Shown one piece after another: positions 1 through 7,299 of a DNA stretch of 42,242 bases (position 1 is the stretch's first letter; every line of letters begins with the position of its first letter). Position numbers and translations under genes: made by a program. Source of the stretch: Phycisphaerae bacterium (GTDB lineage: Bacteria > Planctomycetota > Phycisphaerae > Sedimentisphaerales > SM23-30); NCBI GenBank assembly GCA_016342495.1, contig JAEIOG010000039.1, positions 1 through 42,242 on the forward strand, given 5' to 3'. The notes below the pieces were generated by a model. It was not told where the DNA came from. It ran no database searches and worked only from the letters and a program-made list of their open reading frames with translations.

Positions 1-341
1 TCAAATAACAGTTATCTTCATATGGAGATGTATCGGCAATATTGACCCAAACCTTTAATTATGACTAAGCACTAGCTAGAAATGCTAATATTCCATATCA
101 AGCCAGCATTTCCCTGATTTTCATAGAATTATTTAGAATTGTTTAGTATAAATTCATGTACAGATAGGAACAAATTTTTGGATAAAATTGGGACCTAAAT
201 TCCGTAATAGAAATAAGTAGGATTATTTAATTGCTTGTATTACATTTACAGAGACTTAATACCGCTTAGCTATATCAATATTTATGTGAATTTTAACTGC
301 GGAGTTTAGATTGTCGATTATTATTTATTGAGGACGAAAAA
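1..341. other. AT-rich region without a recognisable gene
   Basis: No convincing reading frame is seen in this stretch. Positions 27-51 hold a motif (GATGTATCGGCAATATTGAC and following bases) that recurs with small gaps at 1238-1259, upstream of the excisionase-like gene. A GAGG ribosome-binding site at 330-333 serves the first gene. The left attachment site of the mobile element, expected as a copy of the tRNA 3' end, is not present here, so the element should continue beyond the left edge. Confidence 0.5.
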
Positions 342-1052
342 ATGGCACAAAACAACAATTTAATGGGATGGCTTTGGAAGATTGTTACCGAATTCAATGA
401 ACTTGTAGTAAATCGACGAGAATTTGTTGTCGACTGTATTAATGAATATGTGAAGCCTGAACTGACCGGTGAAAATACCGACCAATATTTACCCAAAATA
501 TCTAAAAAGGTGGCCTATCTTGCGTGTGTCTATAATGTTATGATTGCATATGACGAGCTTAAAGCCCAGAGAATGGAGCTGATGCCACTACAATTATTTC
601 CCTTACCTGATGATTGGATAAATCTAAAAGGCAAGCATAAAGCTAAAGCAATAGAAGTACTTCGAAAAGATATAGAATGGTATACATTGTTTAGTCAACA
701 TGAAATTGCCGGACAATGTCAAGACCATCAAACAGCGGCAGGGACAAGTAAAATTGAACGATATTGGCGGGATGTATCTAAATGGCTTGCGGGCCAGCAA
801 CAACAAAGAGTCCAGAAAAGTGGCACTGCCGCCAAACCAAAAAAACGAGGACGAAAAAAACTTTCTAATGAAATTGATGCAAAAGACAATGAAATATTAA
901 AATCTTGGAATATCGCCAAAGCCGACGGCCAAACAAGGCAATGCTTTTGCGATCATAATGACATAACATTGAAGCAAATGGAACGAATACAAAGCCGTCA
1001 ATCACAGCGTAAAAGGCGGGCAAAAAATGATATTCGTAGAACAAATCGCTAG
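342..1052 (+). CDS. hypothetical basic protein of the mobile element
   Basis: This is a 236-residue protein that I do not recognise. The N-terminal two thirds look helical and of mixed charge. Around residues 165-172 there is a very basic KPKKRGRKK stretch resembling an AT-hook or a nucleic-acid-binding tail. The last 35 residues are also strongly basic (SQRKRRAKNDIRRTNR). The ATG is preceded by TTGAGGACG, giving a GAGG ribosome-binding site about 8 nt upstream. A good rho-independent terminator follows at 1107-1131, so the gene is probably the end of a transcript. Its place beside excisionase-like, primase and integrase genes suggests an accessory role in the mobile element, perhaps DNA binding; that role is inferred. 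Confidence 0.6.
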   Translation: MAQNNNLMGWLWKIVTEFNELVVNRREFVVDCINEYVKPELTGENTDQYLPKISKKVAYLACVYNVMIAYDELKAQRMELMPLQLFPLPDDWINLKGKHKAKAIEVLRKDIEWYTLFSQHEIAGQCQDHQTAAGTSKIERYWRDVSKWLAGQQQQRVQKSGTAAKPKKRGRKKLSNEIDAKDNEILKSWNIAKADGQTRQCFCDHNDITLKQMERIQSRQSQRKRRAKNDIRRTNR

Positions 1053-1106
1053 AACAAAAACCCGTATTATTAAAATTTATTTTTTTAAAAAAAACTTACC
1101 TACTTT

Positions 1107-1131
1107 AAGCCCCAAAAATGGGGCTTTTTTT
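1107..1131 (+). terminator. rho-independent terminator
   Basis: AAGCCCC and GGGGCTT form a 7-bp stem around the loop AAAAAT, followed directly by a run of T. It lies 55 nt after the stop of the 342-1052 gene and should end that transcript. Confidence 0.85.
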
Positions 1132-1147
1132 GTTTTAAACCTTAGAT

Positions 1148-1186
1148 TTTGTACGAACAAATTCCACTTAAATTTGTTCGTACAAA
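1148..1186. repeat. 16-bp perfect inverted repeat
   Basis: The arms TTTGTACGAACAAATT (1148-1163) and AATTTGTTCGTACAAA (1171-1186) are exact reverse complements separated by 7 nt. No T-run follows, so it is not a terminator. It lies about 100 nt upstream of the excisionase-like start. It could be an operator for the element's regulator or a recombination/replication site. The structure is seen; the role is inferred. Confidence 0.7.
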
Positions 1187-1284
1187 CCATGTGCCACAAT
1201 AAAGGTAAAGATGGTCAGTATTAGACCAGCTATCGCTGATGTACGGCAATAGGACCAAATTAACACGTTTATTTGAGGTTAATA

Positions 1285-1518
1285 ATGAAAAAAAAATCAA
1301 AAAGTGTAACACAACCATTAATGCTGAATATTTCCCAAGTGGCGGAATTGCTAAATTGCAGCCAACGCCACTGCTGGCGGATGGCAAAAGAGGGTTTGAT
1401 GCCACAAGCTTTGGCCATGGGTGGAACAAAACGCTGGTCAGTAAAGCAAATCGAAGCTTGGATTAAAGATGGCTGTAAACCAGTCAGAAAGGAAGCACAA
1501 AAATGCTTAAAAAAATAA
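1285..1518 (+). CDS. excisionase-type helix-turn-helix DNA-binding protein
   Basis: This 77-residue protein contains a MerR-like/excisionase HTH. The pattern LNISQVAELLNCSQRHCWRM, then G-x-x-P-x-A and KRWSVKQIEAWI, is that of the HTH_17 family: the first helix pair recognises DNA and the R-W-x-V-x-x-I-x-x-W-I strand and helix form the wing. Such proteins act as recombination directionality factors or small regulators of integrated elements. I place the start at the ATG at 1285 rather than the in-frame TTG at 1273, because GAGGT at 1275-1279 is then correctly spaced. The 3' end overlaps the next gene by 16 nt, which implies translational coupling. Partnership with the integrase at 5028-6353 is inferred from context. 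Confidence 0.8.
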   Translation: MKKKSKSVTQPLMLNISQVAELLNCSQRHCWRMAKEGLMPQALAMGGTKRWSVKQIEAWIKDGCKPVRKEAQKCLKK

Positions 1519-2075
1519 AAACCCCTATAATAACTAGTAATATTACAGGAACAAAAGTCAACAATGAAAAAATCAGTGATACTACTGATTTCCTGAATCC
1601 TGAACAGCAAAGAGCTTGGGAATTTTTAACTGATGAGTTAAAAACACGTTTTGATGAATATTGTAATTCAATTGAATCGCTAAATCCTATAGATAAAAGT
1701 CTTATGCTTGACGAACCAAGACTACTCCGCTGGATGGATGGCGGATGTGAGCAACCCTTCGAAGTGCCAAGAGCCACTGATGAAGCCCATTATAATGCTT
1801 CTATAATGCGATTACACGACGCAATTGGCAAAAATCTGACGGATTTAGTTTCTATGTGGAATTTTAACGAACAACATTATAACCAGAACACAGTCAGACA
1901 CTTTGAACTGTTGACTTTATCATTTGTGAGGGAATTGTTGAGAATAGCCGATTTGCTGAACCAAGAAGGCTATACAGTGAAATTGCAACAATTGCAATGG
2001 TATTTAAGCACTTGTATATGGGATACAAATGATGGAAGTGATGGAAAATCTGAAGATAATAAGGAGATTAAATAA
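1503..2075 (+). CDS. hypothetical protein between excisionase-like and primase genes
   Basis: This is a 190-residue, mildly acidic protein of unknown function, predicted mostly helical (FVRELLRIADLLNQEGY, and EQQRAWEFLTDELKTRFDEY near residue 37). No signal peptide, membrane segment or catalytic motif is seen. Its start overlaps the end of the excisionase-like gene by 16 nt. Its TAA stop shares one base with the ATG of the primase gene (TAATG), so it is translated with the replication protein and may be an accessory to it. The ATG at 1503 has the A-rich context AGGAAGCACAAA upstream, which contains an AGGAA ribosome-binding site. Confidence 0.6.
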   Translation: MLKKIKTPIITSNITGTKVNNEKISDTTDFLNPEQQRAWEFLTDELKTRFDEYCNSIESLNPIDKSLMLDEPRLLRWMDGGCEQPFEVPRATDEAHYNASIMRLHDAIGKNLTDLVSMWNFNEQHYNQNTVRHFELLTLSFVRELLRIADLLNQEGYTVKLQQLQWYLSTCIWDTNDGSDGKSEDNKEIK

Positions 2076-4534
2076 TGTCAGAAAATAAACTGTTAAACGC
2101 CGCCCTGCTTTATATAAAGCGGGGCTGGCATATATTACCACTCCAGCCATGCGGCAAGAAACCTCTTACCCCGCACGGTTGTAAGGATGCTACAACGGAC
2201 GAGCAACAGATAAGGCAATGGTGGCAACGATGGCCAGACGCTAACATTGGTCTGCTATGTGGGCCAAAGTCCGGTGTTTATGTCGTCGATATTGATAATG
2301 ACCCGGATAAGAATGTTGATGGCTGGGACTCAATAGCACAGTTAGAGGCTGAACATGGCATGATAGCACCGACTGTCACCCAGGCAACGCCAAGGGGCGG
2401 AGCGCATTACTTCTTTAAGGCAGAAAAACCGCCTGCCAATAAAAACAGTTTCCGTAACGGTATCGATATACGGTCAGACGGATATTATGTCGTTTTGACC
2501 CCATCGGTTCACCCTAACGGTCTGGAATACCATTGGGTAGAAGGTTTTAGCCCTGATAAAGTAGATTTTGCTGAATATCCCGACTTTATGCGTCCGGAGA
2601 TCAAGCCTGTAGCCGTTCCGAAGCTTACTACTGCACCGAGGACCATAATAGACCAGACGGATATTTACCGGCAAGCAAGGGCATATCTGGCCCAATGTGA
2701 CCCGGCTGTACAAGGTCAGGCTGGCCATGATAAACTGATGTGGGCGGCGACTGCTATGGTGCATGGTTTCGAACTGGATGAATCGACAGCCTTTACCCTG
2801 CTGGAGCAGGAATATAACCCCCGTTGCAATCCGCCATGGGATTTGAATAATTCAAAAGACTACAAAGACTTTCGTCGTAAGGTCAGACAGGCCCGAATCA
2901 CCCAACATAGCAAGCCGAGAGGGTGGCTATTGAGTGAGTTTGGTCTGCGTGACGAGGAACTCTTAAGACATGGTAAGATACTTGCAGATAGGCTTTTAGC
3001 TAATTTTTTTGATGCCAAAAATTGGCCAGACCCTAAGCCTATTGATAACAACTTGACGACAGTGAAAGAGTTTGATGCTGAATTACTTCCTGAAAAATTT
3101 CGGGGTTGGGTTATTGATATTGCTGACCGTAAACAATGCCCGCCCGATTATGTAGCGGTGGCCATTATGGTAGCATTTGCGGCGATAGTAGGCCGCAAGC
3201 TGGCTATCAGGCCAAAACGACAGGACGATTGGACGGTTATACCTAACCTATGGGGTATGGTGATCGGTTGTCCATCGACTATGAAAAGCCCTCCAGTCAA
3301 AGATGCCCTGAAACCTTTGGTACAGCTTGACGCTAAGGCATATCAAAAGTATCAACAGGAATTATTGACTGCTAAAAATCAGATTGATAAAGCTGAAATT
3401 ATTATTAGCACACTTAAAGCTGAAATAAAAAAGCTGGCCAAAGACAAAAAAGATTCCAGCGATCAGCAGGCCAGAATTAATGCTCTGCAAAATATCGGTC
3501 AGCCAAAACTAAAAAGATATATAGTTTCAGATATTACCATTGAAGCACTGGGAGCTATCTTAGCTGATAATCCCAATGGGGTATTGGTTTATCGGGACGA
3601 ACTCAATGGTTTGCTACGCAGCCTGGAAAAACCGGGACAGGAACCGGCCAGAGCCAGTCTATTAGAAGCCTGGGATGGTAACGGCAGCTGGAGAACCGAC
3701 CGTATCGGTAGAGGACATATAAGAATTGATGGGGCTTGTATTTCAATTTTAGGTACAATACAGCCTGGAGTCCTAACAGATCATATTGCTTCGGCTACAT
3801 CTGGCGGTAATGGTGATGATGGACTGATGCAACGGTTCCAATTGGCAGTATGGCCAGATACCAACGAAAACTACAAGTATGTTGACCGGTACCCAGACAA
3901 TCAGGCAAAAAAACAAGTATTTGATCTATTTAAATCTATTGATGATATTGACGTGCAAGCTTTAGGTGGCCAGTATGATACTTTTGATGATGAACAAAAA
4001 GATGTACCATTCATTTATTTTGATCATGGTGCCCAAGATTTATTTGCTGACTGGCTTACCAAACTGGAAAATCATCTAAGAGAAGAAACCGAAAGGCCCT
4101 GTATGGCTGCTCATCTAGGTAAATATCGAAGTCTGATACCATCGCTTGCCCTGCTGATACATTTGGCCGATGGTGGCAAGGGTAATGTTAGCAAAGTAGC
4201 ACTGGAAAAGGCTATTGCCTGGGGGCATTATCTGGAAAGCCACGCACGAAAAATATACAATTCTGCATTGGCCGACAGCAATTATGGATCATCTATTCAG
4301 ATACTGGCTGAACACTTAAAAAAAAGTAACTTAGAAAATGGTTTTACCTGCAGGGATATACAACGCAAAGGCTGGCGGAATTTAATAGAACAAAAAGATA
4401 TAAAACGAGCCCTAAATCAGCTTTGTAGCCTAGATTGGCTTAGGCCTGAAATAAAATCAACTGGCGGAAGGCCCAAAACTATTTATAAAATAAATCCGAA
4501 GATTGTCCAATTGCACCTGGCGAAGGCTGTATAA
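2075..4534 (+). CDS. Prim-Pol / DUF3987 replication protein
   Basis: This 819-residue protein fuses two modules found in phages, plasmids and integrated elements. Residues about 8-170 form a bifunctional primase-polymerase (AEP/Prim-Pol) domain. It has a G-x-x-x-A-T-T-x-x-x-Q-I-x-x-W-W entry, a metal-binding VVDIDND around residues 69-75, TPRGGAHYFF around 105-114, and a GIDIRSDGYYVVLTPS block around 128-143. Residues about 310-740 match the DUF3987 helicase-like family, with a P-loop-like GCPSTMKSPP near residue 397 and a VYRDELNGLL acidic motif near 503. A winged-helix-like tail follows (GRPKTIYKINP). The expected role is primer synthesis and DNA unwinding for replication of the excised element. 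It is coupled to the upstream gene by a one-base overlap. Confidence 0.85.
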   Translation: MSENKLLNAALLYIKRGWHILPLQPCGKKPLTPHGCKDATTDEQQIRQWWQRWPDANIGLLCGPKSGVYVVDIDNDPDKNVDGWDSIAQLEAEHGMIAPTVTQATPRGGAHYFFKAEKPPANKNSFRNGIDIRSDGYYVVLTPSVHPNGLEYHWVEGFSPDKVDFAEYPDFMRPEIKPVAVPKLTTAPRTIIDQTDIYRQARAYLAQCDPAVQGQAGHDKLMWAATAMVHGFELDESTAFTLLEQEYNPRCNPPWDLNNSKDYKDFRRKVRQARITQHSKPRGWLLSEFGLRDEELLRHGKILADRLLANFFDAKNWPDPKPIDNNLTTVKEFDAELLPEKFRGWVIDIADRKQCPPDYVAVAIMVAFAAIVGRKLAIRPKRQDDWTVIPNLWGMVIGCPSTMKSPPVKDALKPLVQLDAKAYQKYQQELLTAKNQIDKAEIIISTLKAEIKKLAKDKKDSSDQQARINALQNIGQPKLKRYIVSDITIEALGAILADNPNGVLVYRDELNGLLRSLEKPGQEPARASLLEAWDGNGSWRTDRIGRGHIRIDGACISILGTIQPGVLTDHIASATSGGNGDDGLMQRFQLAVWPDTNENYKYVDRYPDNQAKKQVFDLFKSIDDIDVQALGGQYDTFDDEQKDVPFIYFDHGAQDLFADWLTKLENHLREETERPCMAAHLGKYRSLIPSLALLIHLADGGKGNVSKVALEKAIAWGHYLESHARKIYNSALADSNYGSSIQILAEHLKKSNLENGFTCRDIQRKGWRNLIEQKDIKRALNQLCSLDWLRPEIKSTGGRPKTIYKINPKIVQLHLAKAV

Positions 4535-4548
4535 TTCTGGCATAAAGT

Positions 4549-4601
4549 GCTTTTGTCGATAATATGTCAATATTATGACAGTAGCTGTTATTGACAAAAG
4601 C
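4549..4601. repeat. nested inverted repeats in the primase-HTH intergenic region
   Basis: The outer arms GCTTTTGTCGATAA (4549-4562) and TTATTGACAAAAGC (4588-4601) pair over 14 positions with one G-T wobble. Inside lies a second small palindrome, TGTCA-atatta-TGACA. The same 269-nt gap holds TTACCCC/GGGGTAA arms and a GC-rich GCGCGCTGGCGCG block in an otherwise AT-rich stretch. This may be an operator for the HTH protein or an origin of replication; neither role can be proven from sequence alone. Confidence 0.6.
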
Positions 4602-4768
4602 AAGGCTATTAATCCTTGTTTGGAAGGCTTAAATGATGTTTTTCACTTCTATTACCCCTTTTGTCAGTTTTTCTATGCTATTGTAGCATTGCATTAATCA
4701 GGGGTAACTCAGGGTTAATCAAAATTTCACAGGTGCGCGCTGGCGCGTTAACAGATAAAAAAATATAT

Positions 4769-4797
4769 TTGATATTAAAACAAGTACAAGGTAATAT
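4769..4797 (+). promoter_or_regulatory. possible sigma-70 promoter for HTH-integrase pair
   Basis: TTGATA (4769-4774), a 17-nt spacer and TAATAT (4792-4797) match the -35/-10 layout. The expected start of transcription falls at or next to the ATG at 4804, so a transcript from this promoter would be nearly leaderless. This is a pattern match only. Confidence 0.35.
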
Positions 4798-4803
4798 ATA
4801 GAT

Positions 4804-5028
4804 ATGAATACAAAAGCACAAAAAAAATTAATATTAAGCGACTATCTAAGGCAAGCCATCAATGGGGCTGATATGTCTAGATATGCAATATGTAAAGCAA
4901 CAGGCATCGATCAAGCCAGTATGTGCCGGTTTATGGCTGGCAAAACAGGACTATCCAGTAGCCATTGGGATGCTTTAGGTACTTTATTAGATCTGGAAAT
5001 AGTTAAAAAAAGAAAGGTAGGTAAATAA
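4804..5028 (+). CDS. small XRE-like helix-turn-helix regulator
   Basis: This 74-residue protein has a compact HTH: SDYLRQAINGADMSRYAICK, then ATGIDQASMCRFMAGKTGLS, followed by a helix ending in LGTLLDLEIV. This is the order of a Cro/C1-type domain, in which the Q-A-S-M-C-R-F-M helix is the recognition helix. It occupies the whole protein, as in small phage-type repressors. The stop TAA overlaps the integrase ATG by one base (TAATG), so the two are co-translated and the protein probably controls integrase expression. An AAGG at 4788-4791 is the only candidate ribosome-binding site and lies 12 nt upstream. Confidence 0.75.
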   Translation: MNTKAQKKLILSDYLRQAINGADMSRYAICKATGIDQASMCRFMAGKTGLSSSHWDALGTLLDLEIVKKRKVGK

Positions 5029-6353
5029 TGGCTTGTTTAACTTCTGAAAAAGGTTGTAGAATTATCCAGCTATCACCTGGTGAGCACCCCAAAAGGCCAT
5101 GTATCAGATTGGGCAAAAAGATTACCAAACGAGAAGCAGAGTCGGTAAGGGTACATATAGAAAATATTTTACGATCAAATAAAACAGGAACACCCTTCCC
5201 GCCAGCAACTGCTGATTGGCTGGTCAGCATCCCAGTATCATTAAGAAAAAGACTGGAACATATAGGCATAATGGCTGTATCAAAGAAACAGAATGATATT
5301 ACCTTAGAGCAATGGCTGAAGAATTACATTAACAGCAGGACCGATGTAAAAAAACAAACTGTTGTAAAACTAAAACATACCGCCGATAAGATGACGACCT
5401 TTTGGTCAAAAACTAAAATGTTAAGTCATATTACCCCTGCTGACGCTGATAAATTCGTAATATTTCTTAAATCACTAGGGCTGGCCAGTGCTTCTATAGC
5501 ACGAACGATTAAATATTGTAAGCAATTCTTTAGTGCCGCTATAAGGGCTAAAATAATCACTGAAAACCCCTTTGAACATATTAAGCCTGGAAGTATGGCT
5601 AATGCTTCCAGATTCTTTTTTGTGAGCAGGGAAATAATTGATGTCGTTATAAATGCCTGTCCTGATATGGATTGGAAGTTGACATTCGCATTGGCCCGTT
5701 ATGGTGGTCTGCGTTGTCCATCTGAAATATACCGCCTTAATTGGCAGGATATACACTGGGACGAAGGGTATATGCTTGTTCATAGCCCTAAGACTGAACA
5801 CCACGGAAACAAGGGCATGCGTAAAGTACCTCTATTTCCCGTAATTATGCCATTACTACTAGAAGCATTTAATCAGGCAGCAGACGGCCAAACGAATGTT
5901 ATCAGTAAATACAATCGCAAAAACCAGAACTTGCGTACACAGGCTACCAGAATTATCAAAAAAGCAGGTATTGAACCTTGGCAAAAGATTTTTCAGAATT
6001 GCCGATCCAGCAGAGAAACAGAGCTTTTAAACATTTATCCAGTACATCAAGTGTGTAGCTGGCTGGGTAATAGCCCGGCTGTAGCAATGAAGCACTACGC
6101 ACAGATAACCGACAACGACTACCTTAAAGCCGCTGGCATTCAACAGGTTGAAAAAAAATCAGGGCACAATTCAGGGCAGTCAGCGTTTGCAGGCCATAGA
6201 CTAGAATTGACAAATGATAAAACTGACCTACATAAACTATTATCCGACAATGGTTTTGGCAATAATTTGCAAGAATTGACAAATCCCTGCAATGATAAAA
6301 ATTTAGGTAAAATGGGCCCAGTAGGACTCGAACCTACGACCCAGCGATTATGA
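5028..6353 (+). CDS. tyrosine-type site-specific integrase
   Basis: This 441-residue tyrosine recombinase catalyses integration and excision of the element. An N-terminal arm region (about 1-85) precedes a SAM-like core-binding domain (about 90-180), seen in TLEQWLKNYI...LSHITPADADKFVIFLKSLG. The catalytic domain shows the first Arg in ARYGGLRCPSEIYRLNW, a Lys in HSPKTEHHG, the second Arg in NCRSSRETEL, the His in VHQVCSWLGNSP and the nucleophilic Tyr in AMKHYAQI. About 80 residues follow the Tyr. The last 13 or so codons (GPVGLEPTTQRL) are the antisense of a tRNA 3' half, and the TGA stop lies in the tRNA anticodon loop. This places the integration site in the tRNA gene. Start is ATG at 5028, coupled to the preceding gene, with AAAGG upstream. 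Confidence 0.93.
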   Translation: MACLTSEKGCRIIQLSPGEHPKRPCIRLGKKITKREAESVRVHIENILRSNKTGTPFPPATADWLVSIPVSLRKRLEHIGIMAVSKKQNDITLEQWLKNYINSRTDVKKQTVVKLKHTADKMTTFWSKTKMLSHITPADADKFVIFLKSLGLASASIARTIKYCKQFFSAAIRAKIITENPFEHIKPGSMANASRFFFVSREIIDVVINACPDMDWKLTFALARYGGLRCPSEIYRLNWQDIHWDEGYMLVHSPKTEHHGNKGMRKVPLFPVIMPLLLEAFNQAADGQTNVISKYNRKNQNLRTQATRIIKKAGIEPWQKIFQNCRSSRETELLNIYPVHQVCSWLGNSPAVAMKHYAQITDNDYLKAAGIQQVEKKSGHNSGQSAFAGHRLELTNDKTDLHKLLSDNGFGNNLQELTNPCNDKNLGKMGPVGLEPTTQRL

Positions 6354-6386
6354 GTCGCTTGCTCTAACCAACTGAGCTATGGGCCC
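6313..6386 (-). tRNA. tRNA-Ile(CAU), the lysidine-modified isoleucine tRNA
   Basis: The 74-nt cloverleaf folds completely: acceptor GGGCCCA/TGGGCCC with discriminator A, D stem GCTC/GAGC, anticodon stem AGCGA/TCGCT with loop CTCATAA (anticodon CAT), and T stem GTAGG/CCTAC with TTCGAGT. No CCA is encoded. The anticodon stem and the bases around it resemble bacterial tRNA-Ile2 (ileX type), which is read as Ile after lysidine modification by TilS. The elongator tRNA-Met looks different in this arm, so Ile is preferred over Met. The gene overlaps the 3' end of the integrase on the opposite strand and is the probable attB. Confidence 0.9.
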
Positions 6387-6554
6387 TGGGGCTACAGACG
6401 AATCTGCAACATTATTAACTTGTACAAAACATTTGCCTAAAGACAAAGCTTGAAAAGTGTTCAAATAATTTACAAACTTAAAGCCTTTTCTGCAAGCATT
6501 TTAACGAGAAAAACATGACGTTTTTCATTTTTTTTATAGCTACAGCAAAAGCAC

Positions 6555-6583
6555 AAAAAAACCGATCAGATAAACCAATCGGT
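6555..6583 (-). terminator. rho-independent terminator downstream of rpsT
   Basis: ACCGAT (6561-6566) and ATCGGT (6578-6583) form a stem. Read on the minus strand it is followed by TTTTTT. The other side also carries a T-rich tract, so it could work in both directions. It lies about 115 nt beyond the rpsT stop. The rest of the 6387-6698 gap shows no gene. Confidence 0.65.
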
Positions 6584-6698
6584 TTGATTTTTTCATTATC
6601 TATACAATTCAAGATTAGACTTAAAATAACCGTAAACGAGCTACTAAAATCTATGGCCTAACCATAAACTCTAATTAACTCAAGGTTTATAAATCAAA

Positions 6699-6980
6699 TT
6701 ATCCAGCATGCTTAGCTTTGACTTCGTTGAATTGACGAGCCAGCTGAGATTTCTGTCTTGAACCTTTATTTTTATGAATATAATTAGTAGCAACCAGACG
6801 ATCAATCTTCTTCTGGGCTAATTTCAACTCTGTTTCGATCGCAGCGACATCAGTGCTGGTCTTAGCTACTTCCAGGAACTTTTTAATCTGAGTTTTAACT
6901 GCACTATTACGAGCGCGGTTTCTCATACGCCTTTTAGCGTTTTGCCTGATTCTTTTTTTCGCAGTTAGCGAATGTGCCAC
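6699..6980 (-). CDS. rpsT: 30S ribosomal protein S20
   Basis: This 93-residue basic protein has the classic S20 layout. It opens with MAHSLTAKKRIRQNAKRRMR, continues with N-R-A-R-N-S-A-V-K-T-Q-I-K-K-F as the first long helix, and ends with the K-x-x-x-R-L-V-A-T-N-Y-I-H-K-N-K-G-S-R-Q-K-S-Q-L motif. S20 binds 16S rRNA in the body of the small subunit. Length is normal for the family. The start codon is GTG, preceded by AAGGAG with about 7 nt spacing. This is a chromosomal housekeeping gene, which confirms that the tRNA beside it marks the host side of the integration site. Confidence 0.97.
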   Translation of the reverse strand: MAHSLTAKKRIRQNAKRRMRNRARNSAVKTQIKKFLEVAKTSTDVAAIETELKLAQKKIDRLVATNYIHKNKGSRQKSQLARQFNEVKAKHAG

Positions 6981-7299
6981 AAGGTAACTCCTTATATTAT
7001 AACATCTTAAGTGTAGAGACCCGGCAAATCATCCTTGTCATTTACCTGATCACACAATCCAATAACATCTTACATAGACATACAATATCTATTAAGAATC
7101 AGGAATTCTACAAAGTTATTGGTCATTTGCAAAGTTAAAAATTATGATTTTTCACCTTTTTTACTATAAATTTACCTGATTGTGCACTATTGCTGCCTTT
7201 TTGGCATGGTTTTAAAACGAGTATGGCCCGTCACGGGGGGGGGTATGACAGGCCAAAGGGTGATAAAATTTATCATTTAATTTATTTAAATATAATTAA
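6981..7299. other. intergenic region between rpsT and ATPase gene
   Basis: No reading frame is supported. A TATAAT at about 6994-6999 on the minus strand is too close to the rpsT start to be its -10 box with confidence. The only clear structure is the hairpin at 7225-7254. Confidence 0.5.
7225..7254 (-). terminator. possible terminator hairpin with a 9-G tract in the loop
   Basis: GGCCCGTCA and TGACAGGCC pair with one mismatch around a loop containing nine consecutive G (7235-7243). On the minus strand a T-rich stretch (CGTTTTAAAA) follows some 8 nt later. It lies 46 nt downstream of the ATPase stop. The homopolymer could also be a site of length variation or sequencing error. Confidence 0.4.

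Noticed and set aside
6313-6386. Assignment of the tRNA as elongator or initiator Met
   Set aside because: The CAT anticodon alone allows Met, but the anticodon stem and neighbouring bases match tRNA-Ile2, and the initiator's features (unpaired first base pair, three G-C pairs in the anticodon stem) are absent.
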